A stretch of 64,000 nucleotides of DNA, taken from contig CAKSFK010000002.1 in NCBI GenBank assembly GCA_934454655.1, forward strand, positions 1 through 64,000, written 5' to 3'. The translations under genes were made by a program, and so were the position numbers. This DNA is from an uncultured Eubacteriales bacterium (GTDB lineage: Bacteria; Bacillota; Clostridia; Oscillospirales; Acutalibacteraceae). Below the pieces are notes generated by a model that did not search any database, had not been told where the DNA came from, and worked only from the letters and a program-made list of their open reading frames with translations. How positions within the stretch are numbered: the stretch's first letter is position 1; each line of letters starts with the position of its first letter. This document shows positions 1 through 7,728 of this stretch, in pieces.

Positions 1-791
1 AATGCGCGCGGTATATTTTCGTAAAAGCCGCCGCCCGTTATGTGCGATACCGCTTTTACATTCACCTTTTCAAAAAGTGCAAGCATTGATTTAACATAGA
101 TTCTTGTAGGTTCTAAAAGTGTATCGCCGAGAGTTCTGCCGCCAAGCTCTTTAAGTGGAGAGGTAAGATCGCAGTTTTCAATATCAAAAACCCGCCGCAC
201 AAGTGAAAAGCCGTTTGAATGTACTCCCGATGAAGCAAGCGCTATTACCACGTCGCCCTCTTTAACCGTGTCTTTTTGCAGCATTTTCCTTTTATCTACT
301 ATTCCCGTGCAGTAGCCCGCAAGGTCGTAATCGTCTTCGGGCATAAGACCGGGGTGCTCGGCGGTCTCGCCGCCTATGAGCGCACAGCCTGCCCTTACGC
401 AGCCCTCAGCCACGCCGCTTACTATTTCGGCTATTTTTTCGGGGTGATTTTTTCCGCAGGCAATATAATCAAGAAAGAAAAGCGGCTTTGCCCCGCAGCA
501 GATTATATCGTTAACGCACATTGCAACGCAGTCTATGCCTATGGTATTGTGGCGGTCAAGCAGCATTGCAAGCTTAATTTTTGTGCCTACGCCGTCAGTT
601 CCCGAAACCAAAACGGGGTCTTCAATGCCCTTAAGGTCAAGACCGAAGCAACCGCCGAAGCCGCCCACATCGTCAAGGCAGCCTGCCGTTTTTGTTCTTG
701 CAATGTGGCTTTTCATAAGTTCAACCGATTTATAGCCCGCGGTTATATCAACGCCGGCGGCGGCGTATGACTTTGATTGTGAATTATTCAT
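1..791 (-). CDS. purM: Phosphoribosylformylglycinamidine cyclo-ligase (AIR synthase), 3' end outside window
   Basis: Catalyses ATP-dependent ring closure of FGAM to AIR, step 5 of de novo purine synthesis, in the cytoplasm. Reading the minus strand from 791 gives MNNSQSKSYAAAGVDITAGY followed by the family signatures DVGGFGG, LVSGTDGVGTK, GGETAEHPG and an HSNGFSLVR segment, all characteristic of PurM. About 263 codons of the usual ~340 are present; the C-terminus lies beyond base 1. The start ATG (789-791) overlaps the purF stop codon by 8 bases, so translation is probably coupled. It is the last visible gene of the purE-purC-purF-purM operon and should share its ZTP-responsive leader. Identification is firm. 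Confidence 0.95.
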   Translation of the reverse strand, partial: MNNSQSKSYAAAGVDITAGYKSVELMKSHIARTKTAGCLDDVGGFGGCFGLDLKGIEDPVLVSGTDGVGTKIKLAMLLDRHNTIGIDCVAMCVNDIICCGAKPLFFLDYIACGKNHPEKIAEIVSGVAEGCVRAGCALIGGETAEHPGLMPEDDYDLAGYCTGIVDKRKMLQKDTVKEGDVVIALASSGVHSNGFSLVRRVFDIENCDLTSPLKELGGRTLGDTLLEPTRIYVKSMLALFEKVNVKAVSHITGGGFYENIPRA

Positions 792-2229
792 TGCCGTTCT
801 CCTTGTTTTCGGAAATTTTGGTTTCAAATCTGTTTTTCATGGGCGCCGACGGTATTTCGGTCGGGTATTTTCCGTCAAAACAGGCGGTGCAGTAACCCGT
901 GCCGTGAACGCCCTTTGCAATCTGTTTTACGCTTTCAACGCTTAAATATCCGAGTGAGTCAACGCCGATAAGCCTTGCTATTTCATCAACCGAGTGCTTG
1001 CAGGCTATCAGGTTTTCTCTGGAGTCAATATCCGTTCCGTAATAGCAGGGGTTCATAAACGGCGGTGCGGACACGCGCATATGTATTTCCTTAGCGCCAG
1101 CCTCGCGCAAAAGCCTTACTATTCTTGCGCTTGTAGTGCCTCGCACAATTGAATCGTCTATCATAACTATTCGCTTGCCGCGCGCCACCTCAGCTATGGG
1201 GTTCAGCTTTATTTTAACCTTATCCTCGCGGCTTTTCTGCCCCGGGGCTATAAAGGTTCTGCCTATGTATTTATTTTTTATAAAGCCTATTTCATAGGGT
1301 ATGCCCGATTGCTTTGAGTAACCGAGCGCCGCGTCCAGTCCGGAATCTGGCACGCCTATTACCACATCCGCCTGCACCGGGTGCTCAAGCGCCAAAAACG
1401 CGCCCGCCCTTTGCCTTGCGGTATGCACCGAGCAGCCGTCTATTACCGAATCGGGGCGCGCAAAATAAATGTACTCAAAAACGCAAAGCGAACAGGGCGC
1501 TTTTTGGCAATGGTCTTCAATGGTTCTGACCCCGTTTTTATCGAACACAACTATCTCGCCCGGCTTTATATCGCGTATAAATTCCGCCCCCACCGCGTCA
1601 AGCGCGCAGCTTTCGGAAGCCACAATGTATCTTCCGTCCTCCGTTTTGCCGTAGCACAGCGGGCGGAATCCGTTTTCATCACGCACGGCAATAAGCTTTG
1701 AGGGCGACATTATAACCAGCGAATACGCGCCCTTAATGCGGTTCATTGCGGCGTTTACCGCCTGCTCTATTGATGGGGCGGTAAGGCGCTCCTTTGTTAT
1801 AATGTAGGATATTACCTCGGTATCGCTTGTGGTGTGGAAAATTGAGCCTTCAAGCTCCAACTGCCGCCTTAGTTCCCCCGAATTTACAAGGTTGCCGTTG
1901 TGCGCCAACGCCATTTTGCCCTTTATATGATTTACCACAATAGGCTGCGCGTTGCTGCGGTCGTTTGAGCCGGTAGTACCGTAGCGCGCATGACCTACCG
2001 CAATATTGCCCTCTCCAAGCCTACCTATTATTTCGGGTGTGAAAACGTCGTTTACAAGCCCCGTATCTTTGTAAGCCTTAAAAACGCCGTCGTCGTTTAC
2101 CACTATCCCGCAGGATTCCTGCCCGCGGTGCTGGAGTGCGAACAAGCCGTAATACGCAGTGCTTGCAACGTCGCTTGTCTCACCTGAATATACTCCGAAT
2201 ACTCCGCATTCTTCTCTTAAACTGCTCAT
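784..2229 (-). CDS. purF: Amidophosphoribosyltransferase (glutamine PRPP amidotransferase)
   Basis: Transfers ammonia from glutamine to PRPP, the first committed step of purine synthesis. The 481-residue product starts MSSLREECGVFGVYSG, so a short propeptide would be cleaved to expose the catalytic Cys (residue 8), as in the Bacillus-type enzyme. The N-terminal class II glutaminase domain is followed by a phosphoribosyltransferase domain with the PRPP loop VMIDDSIVRGTTS (about residues 356-368). Cysteines in CVFEYIYFARPDS, MNPCYYG and YCTACFDG match the positions that bind a 4Fe-4S cluster in the Bacillus enzyme, so an oxygen-sensitive holoenzyme is expected. The gene lies 15 bases after purC and overlaps purM. 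Confidence 0.97.
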   Translation of the reverse strand: MSSLREECGVFGVYSGETSDVASTAYYGLFALQHRGQESCGIVVNDDGVFKAYKDTGLVNDVFTPEIIGRLGEGNIAVGHARYGTTGSNDRSNAQPIVVNHIKGKMALAHNGNLVNSGELRRQLELEGSIFHTTSDTEVISYIITKERLTAPSIEQAVNAAMNRIKGAYSLVIMSPSKLIAVRDENGFRPLCYGKTEDGRYIVASESCALDAVGAEFIRDIKPGEIVVFDKNGVRTIEDHCQKAPCSLCVFEYIYFARPDSVIDGCSVHTARQRAGAFLALEHPVQADVVIGVPDSGLDAALGYSKQSGIPYEIGFIKNKYIGRTFIAPGQKSREDKVKIKLNPIAEVARGKRIVMIDDSIVRGTTSARIVRLLREAGAKEIHMRVSAPPFMNPCYYGTDIDSRENLIACKHSVDEIARLIGVDSLGYLSVESVKQIAKGVHGTGYCTACFDGKYPTEIPSAPMKNRFETKISENKENGNE

Positions 2230-2244
2230 TTATGCCTCCAAGTA

Positions 2245-2955
2245 TCAGTTGCCGAAAACTCTTTTCATCATTTCGTTGTATGCGTCTTCAACTCCACCCA
2301 TATCGCGGCGGAAACGGTCCTTATCAAGCTTTTCGTTTGTATCTGCGTCCCAAAAGCGGCAGGTATCGGGCGATATTTCATCGGCTAAAACAATCGTGCC
2401 GTCCTTCAGTCTGCCGAACTCAAGCTTAAAGTCTACAAGCTTTACATTAAGCGAGAGAAAATACTCTTTAAGAATATCATTGATTTTAAAAGCCATAGCC
2501 TTAATTTCTTCGATTTCCTTTTTGGTTGCAAGTCCTAAAGCCAAAGCGTGGTAAGAATTTATAAGCGGGTCGTGCAGATCGTCGTTTTTGTAAGAAAATT
2601 CAATGGTAGGCTCTGCGAATACAATGCCCTCCTTAACGCCGTAGCGCTTTGCAAACGAGCCTGCCGAAATATTGCGTATTATAACCTCAAGCGGAACGAT
2701 TGATACCTTTTTAACCACCGTTTCGCGGTCGTTAAGTTCCTCAACAAAATGAGTGGGAACGCCGTGCTTTTCAAGCAGTCGGCAAAGATAGTTTGACATT
2801 TTGTTATTTATAACGCCCTTGCCGGTTATTGTGCCTTTTTTAAGCCCGTCAAGCGCGGTTGCGTCGTCCTTATACGATACTATCACCAAATCGGGGTCGT
2901 TTGTAGCGTAAACCTTTTTTGCCTTGCCCTCATACAGTTGTGTTGTTTTCTCCAT
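2245..2955 (-). CDS. purC: Phosphoribosylaminoimidazole-succinocarboxamide synthase (SAICAR synthase)
   Basis: Ligates aspartate to CAIR to form SAICAR in purine synthesis. The 236-residue length is typical of bacterial PurC. The start MEKTTQLYEGKAKKVYATND contains the glycine-rich LYEGKAKKVY ATP-binding segment, and the SAICAR synthase signature region PLEVIIRNISAGSFAKRYG and the end block LADEISPDTCRFWD are intact. A purine-rich Shine-Dalgarno lies just upstream of ATG 2955, and the gene follows purE by 14 bases. It is cotranscribed with purE, purF and purM under the ZTP leader. Confidence 0.97.
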   Translation of the reverse strand: MEKTTQLYEGKAKKVYATNDPDLVIVSYKDDATALDGLKKGTITGKGVINNKMSNYLCRLLEKHGVPTHFVEELNDRETVVKKVSIVPLEVIIRNISAGSFAKRYGVKEGIVFAEPTIEFSYKNDDLHDPLINSYHALALGLATKKEIEEIKAMAFKINDILKEYFLSLNVKLVDFKLEFGRLKDGTIVLADEISPDTCRFWDADTNEKLDKDRFRRDMGGVEDAYNEMMKRVFGN

Positions 2956-2969
2956 TTTAAATTCCTCCG

Positions 2970-3461
2970 TTAATTAAACTCTTTTTCTATTGCTTTATTT
3001 TTTTCAAGAACCTTTTCGGCGTCGGCTTTGCGCTTTTCTTCGAGCTTTTCGGCAAGAGCGACATCGCTTACGCTTAAAATTTCTATGCATAACAAAGCGG
3101 CATTAACAGCACCGTCAATTGCAACCGTTGCAACGGGAATACCCGAAGGCATCTGTACGGTTGAAAGCAGTGCGTCAATACCGCCTAAATTACCCGATTT
3201 TATGGGTATACCTATAACAGGCAGGGTTGTGTTTGCGGCAACAGCGCCGGCTAAGTGCGCCGCCATTCCCGCAGCCGCTATCACGGCGCCAAAGCCATTC
3301 TCACGCGCCGATTTACTGAAACACGCTGCCTCTCCTGGCGTGCGATGCGCAGAAAAAACGTGTATTTCAAACGGCACCCCAAATGAGGAAAGTGTATCCG
3401 CCGCTTTTTTTACAACCGGCAAATCGCTGTCGCTTCCCATAATTATTGCTATTTTTTTCAT
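2970..3461 (-). CDS. purE: N5-carboxyaminoimidazole ribonucleotide mutase, class I PurE
   Basis: Interconverts N5-CAIR and CAIR in purine synthesis. The protein begins MKKIAIIMGSDSDLPVVKKA, with the class I PurE signature GSDSD and the later SAHRTP active-site segment (catalytic His) and a GIDALLSTVQMPSGIPVATV block. I chose ATG 3459-3461 because a strong GGAGGGG ribosome site lies 6 bases upstream. An upstream in-frame extension to 3581 would run through the riboswitch and terminator and is rejected. No PurK is visible next to it. First gene of the pur operon. Confidence 0.95.
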   Translation of the reverse strand: MKKIAIIMGSDSDLPVVKKAADTLSSFGVPFEIHVFSAHRTPGEAACFSKSARENGFGAVIAAAGMAAHLAGAVAANTTLPVIGIPIKSGNLGGIDALLSTVQMPSGIPVATVAIDGAVNAALLCIEILSVSDVALAEKLEEKRKADAEKVLEKNKAIEKEFN

Positions 3462-3478
3462 TTTATCCCCTCCGGAAT

Positions 3479-3521
3479 TAAAAAGGGCATACTTACCCCT
3501 TAAAAAAGGATAAGTATGCCC
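3479..3521 (-). terminator. Intrinsic terminator forming the riboswitch expression platform of purE
   Basis: On the minus strand GGGCATACTTATCC (3508-3521) pairs with GGGGTAAGTATGCCC (3485-3499) and is followed by a run of U. The 5' arm shares its GGGC with the conserved 3' end of the ZTP aptamer, so aptamer folding and terminator folding should be mutually exclusive (ligand = read-through). Confidence 0.85.
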
Positions 3522-3588
3522 AGACGGTCGGCGTTTAAACTTTTCGGTCCATGTGGTGCTCCACTTATCCGTCAGTCCCAAAAAGCCT
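3518..3588 (-). promoter_or_regulatory. ZTP/ZMP (pfl) riboswitch aptamer upstream of purE
   Basis: The minus-strand leader has the two conserved parts of the pfl motif: a 5' domain GGGACTGACGG with the small hairpin GTGG-AGCA-CCAC, and the 3' domain CCGACCGTCTGGGC (3518-3531). GACGG of the first part can pair with CCGTC of the second. ZTP signals folate/10-formyl-THF shortage, which fits control of purine genes. The family assignment is from motif recall, not from a covariance-model search. Confidence 0.8.
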
Positions 3589-3602
3589 TTTCGTATATTG
3601 AA

Positions 3603-3632
3603 ATTATATCATATCGGTTGCGATTATGTCAA
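3603..3632 (-). promoter_or_regulatory. Sigma-A promoter of the pur operon
   Basis: TTGACA (3627-3632) and TATAAT (3603-3608) with an 18-base spacer on the minus strand. Start of transcription is expected near 3596, giving the ZTP leader. Confidence 0.85.
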
Positions 3633-3687
3633 GCAATTTAAATGATTTGCAGAATAACGGTCTGTAAGTTTGTTGATGATGTGTTAC

Positions 3688-3716
3688 AAAAATCAGCACG
3701 GCGTGAAACCGTGCTG
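3688..3716 (-). terminator. Intrinsic terminator after truncated spoIIID
   Basis: CAGCACGG/CCGTGCTG arms (3709-3716 and 3694-3701) with a 7-base loop, followed on the minus strand by ATTTTTG. Confidence 0.8.
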
Positions 3717-3744
3717 TAAAGCCTTTATTGATGAGCTTATGCTA

Positions 3745-3894
3745 TCAGCCATAAAAACCGTTCCGTTTTGTTACTTCCGTATGTACGGTAGATTTGCTTA
3801 TTTTAAAAACCTTTGCCGCGGCGCGGACAGTGGCACCTGTATCAAGTATGTATTCGCCCAGTATTTCCGCTCTGTCCTGTGTCACTTCTTTCAT
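3745..3894 (-). pseudogene. spoIIID: SpoIIID-like sporulation regulator, truncated to 49 residues
   Basis: In spore formers SpoIIID is a mother-cell DNA-binding protein of roughly 80-95 residues. Here ATG 3894 (ribosome site AAGGGGAG) opens MKEVTQDRAEILGEYILDTG followed by ATVRAAAKVFKISKSTVHTE, which is the SpoIIID helix-turn-helix. The frame then ends after VTKRNGFYG, where the family normally continues with LPEINP and a basic C-terminal region needed for DNA binding. No continuation is visible in other frames before the terminator at 3688-3716, so this is a C-terminal truncation, not a simple frameshift. A sigma-E-type promoter lies upstream. Whether the 49-residue product has any activity is unknown; loss of function is the simpler reading. 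Confidence 0.75.
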
Positions 3895-3939
3895 ACAACC
3901 AACTCCCCTTAGGTGCCTTTTGCACCCATTCACTGGTTA

Positions 3940-3968
3940 ATTGTATGATTTTTCTTTGGTTTTTATGC
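3940..3968 (-). promoter_or_regulatory. Sigma-E-type (mother-cell) promoter of spoIIID remnant
   Basis: Minus strand GCATAAA (3962-3968), 14-base spacer, CATACAAT (3940-3947). This closely fits the sigma-E consensus (KMATATT and CATACAAT), and spoIIID is a sigma-E gene in Bacillus. Confidence 0.6.
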
Positions 3969-4149
3969 CTTTTCGGAGCAAAACGGCGTTATTGATTACT
4001 GCTTTTCCGATTTTAATTTAGCGTAACAGACCAATACCCGACACCGTACCGACAGTGATTGCGGTGCATATGTAATACAAGTATAACAAATTGTCGGCAG
4101 AGATGTCAATTTTAAACCTGTTTTTGTTCTCCCAAACCAAATAAAAACA

Positions 4150-4203
4150 GAGTCTTAAAACATACCGTAAGCACGTAGTTAAACCGTGATGACGGTATGT
4201 TTT
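4150..4203 (-). terminator. Candidate terminator of the MATE gene
   Basis: Outer arms AAAACATACCGT (4157-4168 on the plus strand) and ACGGTATGTTTT (4192-4203) are fully complementary, with an inner CACG/CGTG stem in the loop. A T-rich run follows on the minus strand only after about 9 bases, so termination strength is uncertain. I see no gene between 3969 and 4218; a 66-codon frame there lacks a ribosome site. Confidence 0.45.
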
Positions 4204-4218
4204 AATCGAACAACACAA

Positions 4219-5583
4219 TTAAGGCGCGGCGTTTTTTTGAAGAAACCGTCGGTAAAAAACAGCGCCGACAATACTTGTAAGAACCTCGGTAACGGGGAAC
4301 GTCATCCAAAAAAAGTCAAGACCGAGCCTTGAAAACAAATATCCCAGCGGAACAAACAAAACAACCGTGCGAATAACGGTAAGAGCGGAGCTTTTAAAGG
4401 CTGAACCGACAGCCTGAAAAAATACAGGAAAAATCAGCGAAGTTACCATAGGCAAAAAGCTGACGCCGACAAACCGAAAACCAACACTGCCGATACTTAT
4501 TACCGCCGCGTCGTGGGTGAACACCTTAAGCATCTGCGTCGGAGCAAGGACAAAGCAGACCGTGCCGAGAGCCATAAGGGCAAGCCCGAACAAAATCGCG
4601 TCACCAAGCGTTTTCCTGCAACGTTCAATATTCCTTGCCGCATAGTTATAGCTTATAATCGGCACGATACAGGTCTGCATTGCACCAAGCGGAATGAAAA
4701 AGAACGTCTGCCACTTGTAATAAAGACCCAGCGCTGTAACCGCTTGATCGCTGAAGGTTGAAAGGATAAGATTAAGTCCCAATATGTAAAAGGTGTATGC
4801 CGCCTGCATAAGTATGTTGGGTGTGCCAAGGCGGAATATTCTTGCGATACAACGCGGATATACCTTTATTTCGGGCGGCTTTACGAATCCTTTTTTAAAC
4901 ACGACCGCCGCCGCGGCAATTTGTCCTGCCACGGTTGCGGCAGCCGCGCCGGCAATACCCATTTCCGGAAGTCCGAACATACCGAAAATCAGCAGCGGGT
5001 CCAGAATAATATTTGTAAGCGCCCCGATGATCTGCGCCGTCATCGGCGTTTTCATATCGCCGCCCGATTGCAGAACTTTTGTCCATATGCTTTCAAGAAA
5101 CAAGCCGGCGCTTAATACACAGACGATCCTGCCGTACACCGTAACATCCCGAATGACCGCCTCGGAATCTGTTGACATTCTTGCGTAATAAGGCATAATT
5201 GCCCAGCAAACAGATGCAAACAAAATCCAAAGCGCTATTGCAAGCGGTGTGCCGACCCCGGCATATTCACCAGCCGATTTGCAATTCCCCTCACCGAACT
5301 TTGCCGCCATAACGGTGTTTATTCCAACGCCCGTTCCGACCGCAAGAGCAATCATTAAAAGCTGAATGGGATAAATAATTGACAGAGCCGTAAGCCCCGA
5401 ATCCGAATATCTGCCCACAAAAAGGCTGTCCACAATATTGTAAAGCGCCTGAATAAGCTGAGCCAGCATAACCGGAGGAGCAAGTCGCAACAATATTTTG
5501 CTGATTTTTTCCGTTGCGAATAAATCCGTATTTTCCACCGTTTTTCTCCTGTTCATTCGGTATTTGATTTTACAATTCCTCAT
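4219..5583 (-). CDS. MATE family multidrug/Na+ antiporter
   Basis: Membrane exporter of the MATE (NorM/DinF-type) family; substrates are probably organic cations or toxic compounds, coupled to Na+ or H+. The product has about 12 hydrophobic segments in two related halves and typical first-helix sequence KILLRLAPPVMLAQLIQALY followed by NIVDSLFVGRYSDSGLTALS. I chose ATG 5583 (454 residues, usual length) because GGAG lies 8 bases upstream. The next ATG (5556) has no ribosome site, and an upstream extension to 5712 has no homology. A TTGACT/TAGAAT pair overlaps this ribosome site, so the transcription start is unclear. Isolated gene; substrate cannot be assigned. Confidence 0.88.
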   Translation of the reverse strand: MRNCKIKYRMNRRKTVENTDLFATEKISKILLRLAPPVMLAQLIQALYNIVDSLFVGRYSDSGLTALSIIYPIQLLMIALAVGTGVGINTVMAAKFGEGNCKSAGEYAGVGTPLAIALWILFASVCWAIMPYYARMSTDSEAVIRDVTVYGRIVCVLSAGLFLESIWTKVLQSGGDMKTPMTAQIIGALTNIILDPLLIFGMFGLPEMGIAGAAAATVAGQIAAAAVVFKKGFVKPPEIKVYPRCIARIFRLGTPNILMQAAYTFYILGLNLILSTFSDQAVTALGLYYKWQTFFFIPLGAMQTCIVPIISYNYAARNIERCRKTLGDAILFGLALMALGTVCFVLAPTQMLKVFTHDAAVISIGSVGFRFVGVSFLPMVTSLIFPVFFQAVGSAFKSSALTVIRTVVLFVPLGYLFSRLGLDFFWMTFPVTEVLTSIVGAVFYRRFLQKNAAP

Positions 5584-5675
5584 AATTCTACTCCGTCGTA
5601 CATATAAAGTCAACAAAAAACTCGGATAGCCGAAACCCGTTCCTGCTGTAAATAATTTTTTGTCACTGTTAATAA

Positions 5676-5687
5676 AGTTTATAAACT
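5676..5687. promoter_or_regulatory. Palindrome between divergent MATE and lactate genes
   Basis: Perfect 12-base palindrome AGTTTATAAACT in the AT-rich divergent region 5584-5742. It could be an operator for a MarR/TetR-type regulator of the exporter, but no regulator gene is adjacent. Confidence 0.25.
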
Positions 5688-5742
5688 GTTTTAAAGCAAT
5701 TTGTAAATTCATACAGCATTAGTAGGTTTTTAAAAATAACGG

Positions 5743-5771
5743 TTGCAGATTTAAATTATTTGTGCTATTAT
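5743..5771 (+). promoter_or_regulatory. Sigma-A promoter of the lactate permease leader
   Basis: TTGCAG (5743-5748), 17-base spacer, TATTAT (5766-5771). It is the only clear promoter upstream of the lactate permease gene, about 370 bases before its start. Confidence 0.6.
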
Positions 5772-5803
5772 GTCTGTAATGGATATTGAAAGGGGTAAGC
5801 GTT

Positions 5804-6013
5804 ATGAAAGAGTTTTTCCGTACAAATTTTAAAGCTCGGGATAACTGCACCTTTTTCTCATGTAATTTAAATTCTGTTGCAGGCGCCGCTTTTATGTCGG
5901 CGTCTGTTTTTATTGTACGAATTATTAACATTCTAGGCATTATTATTAACAAGATTAATATTAAAGCGGCAGAGGATAGTTTTTCGTATATGTTATCATA
6001 CGGCGTTTGTTAG
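5804..6013 (+). CDS. Possible 69-residue leader ORF, unrecognised
   Basis: ATG 5804 follows a good ribosome site (GAAAGGGG, 7-8 bases) and a promoter and opens MKEFFRTNFKARDNCTFFSC with a hydrophobic stretch later. The frame runs through a terminator-like hairpin (5881-5912), which argues that translation, if real, may be regulatory and not productive. No family recognised. It may equally be chance coding in a structured leader. Confidence 0.3.
   Translation: MKEFFRTNFKARDNCTFFSCNLNSVAGAAFMSASVFIVRIINILGIIINKINIKAAEDSFSYMLSYGVC
5881..5912 (+). terminator. First terminator-like hairpin in the lactate permease leader
   Basis: AGGCGCCG (5881-5888) pairs with CGGCGTCT (5898-5905), one G-U pair, 9-base loop, then GTTTTTA. 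Confidence 0.6.
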
Positions 6014-6035
6014 AACAATGTATGGTTGAATTTTG

Positions 6036-6073
6036 AAAAAAGCCTTTGCCCATTCGGCAAAGGCTCTTTTTTA
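6036..6073 (+). terminator. Second, strong terminator in the lactate permease leader
   Basis: AGCCTTTGCC (6041-6050) and GGCAAAGGCT (6056-6065), 5-base loop, preceded by A-run and followed by CTTTTTTAT. It lies about 70 bases before the permease ATG with no clear promoter in between. Confidence 0.85.
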
Positions 6074-6141
6074 TACCCTTTTTGTCCGGCCGGCAATAAG
6101 GGAGGTTAAAAAAACCCGAAGTTAAAAAGGAGAAAAAGAAA

Positions 6142-7680
6142 ATGCAGTTTGTGAATTTTGTATTTGCTCTCAGTCCGCTTATAGTCGTACTGGTTGGAAT
6201 ATTGGGCTTTAAACAGCCGGCAAAAAGAGTTGCGCCGCTGGCGCTAATCTGGACATTGATTCTAGGGTTTACATATTTTAATGTCACAGGGGCTTCATTT
6301 GCTCAAAATATTACTGATTTTGACGCGCTTATATGGAAAGGAATTAAGGAAGGGCTTAAGATAGTTCTTATGGTTTTCGGAGCGTTCGTCATTCTTAATA
6401 TCCTGCGTAAAACAGGTGCTATTGAAGATGTTAAAGCAACAATAGCGCACATAAGCGATGACCGCCGTGCGCAGGTTGTTATTGTAGGACTTATGCTTCC
6501 GATATTTTTAGAGGGAGCCGCCGGTGCAGGTTCCCCTGCAGCAATTGCCGCACCTTTTCTGGTGGCGCTCGGTTTTGACCCTGTGACTTCAATTGCGGTC
6601 GCACTTCTCGGCGACGCAACGCCTTGTTCGTGGGGCGGTGCAGGTCTTACAACAATAAACGGCGGTGCAGCGCTGGTAGACGCCGGAGTGTCTACCGTGT
6701 CGCTCAACTCCTCTATGGTGGGTCGCTTTCATATGTTCGGAGTTCTTGTTATACCGTTTTTAATGATTGCCCTCGCATTCGGCAAAAAAGGTTTTAAGGG
6801 CATCATCCCCTACCTTACATTCACCGGTGTTACCACAGGACTTGTTATGTTTTTGCTTTCAAATTTTGTGGGTGCAGAGGTCACTTCTATGGGTACGGGT
6901 CTTATTTCAATAGCTCTGTCTGTTGCATATGTCAGAATTTTTAAAATCAAAACACCTGAGGAATTTCGTCACAAGCAGGTAAAGCAGGACAGAAAATACA
7001 GCTCCCTGCGTGCCTTATCTCCGTATGTTTATATGCTTATATTGCTTCCCGCCGTGCGTTACGGTTTTCCGGCTCTTATAAAAAACGGATTTGCCGTAAT
7101 GTGTACGTTCGGATACATATTCTGGGTCGATCTGGTTATATTGCTTTCGGGCATACTCGGCGCCCTGACTCTAAAGGTGACCGCAAAACAGTATTTTAAA
7201 ATATGCAGGGAAACTGCAGTAAGCGTTCTTCCCGTTCTTGTAACCATAGGCAGTTTGCTTATAGTATCTTATATAATGCAATCGGAAAATACGGGAATGA
7301 TAAAACTGATTGCTTCGGACGTTGCCTCAGTTGTGGGGCGTTTCTATCCGGCAGCGGCGGTATTGATAGGCTCGGGCGGTGCTTTTGTTACGGGAACGGG
7401 ACTCGGCTCAAACATAATGTTCGCCGATATGCATATGCAGGCAGCAGAGGCGCTCGGTATGAACCCGATAACAGTGTTTGCGGGACAGAACGCAGGTGCG
7501 TCGCTCGGTAATATGATTTGCCCGAACAACACAGTTGCCGCCTGTGCCACCGTGGGTGAAAACGGCAACGAAAACAAGGTAATGCGCCGCACGCTTTTGG
7601 TATTCGGCATTATTCTGGTTCTTTATATGGTGCTTGCTATGCTTTACACCTGTGTCATATTCCCACACTTCGGTAAATAA
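6142..7680 (+). CDS. lctP: L-lactate permease family transporter (LldP/LctP)
   Basis: Polytopic membrane symporter for L-lactate (or glycolate) with H+. 512 residues, about 12-14 hydrophobic helices; the family block LEGAAGAGSPAAIAAPFLV (around residue 122) and the PCSWGGAGLTTINGG segment are intact, as is the C-terminal GQNAGASLGNMICPNN motif typical of LctP. ATG 6142 follows AAAAAGGAG. The gene is followed after about 50 bases by a lactate/malate dehydrogenase family gene, so the pair likely imports or exports lactate and interconverts it with pyruvate. Transcription must pass two hairpins in the leader, suggesting attenuation. Confidence 0.92.
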   Translation: MQFVNFVFALSPLIVVLVGILGFKQPAKRVAPLALIWTLILGFTYFNVTGASFAQNITDFDALIWKGIKEGLKIVLMVFGAFVILNILRKTGAIEDVKATIAHISDDRRAQVVIVGLMLPIFLEGAAGAGSPAAIAAPFLVALGFDPVTSIAVALLGDATPCSWGGAGLTTINGGAALVDAGVSTVSLNSSMVGRFHMFGVLVIPFLMIALAFGKKGFKGIIPYLTFTGVTTGLVMFLLSNFVGAEVTSMGTGLISIALSVAYVRIFKIKTPEEFRHKQVKQDRKYSSLRALSPYVYMLILLPAVRYGFPALIKNGFAVMCTFGYIFWVDLVILLSGILGALTLKVTAKQYFKICRETAVSVLPVLVTIGSLLIVSYIMQSENTGMIKLIASDVASVVGRFYPAAAVLIGSGGAFVTGTGLGSNIMFADMHMQAAEALGMNPITVFAGQNAGASLGNMICPNNTVAACATVGENGNENKVMRRTLLVFGIILVLYMVLAMLYTCVIFPHFGK

Positions 7681-7728
7681 TCTTGCTTTTGCAAGTTAGT
7701 TTTAAAAATGAGAAAGGATGTTATTAAA

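Noticed and set aside
2970..3581. PurE extended to a 203-residue protein
   Set aside because: The extra N-terminus would translate the riboswitch and its terminator; the internal ATG at 3461 has a strong ribosome site and matches the family start.
4018..4218. 66-codon minus-strand ORF downstream of the MATE gene
   Set aside because: TTG start without ribosome site, overlaps a terminator-like inverted repeat, no recognisable family.
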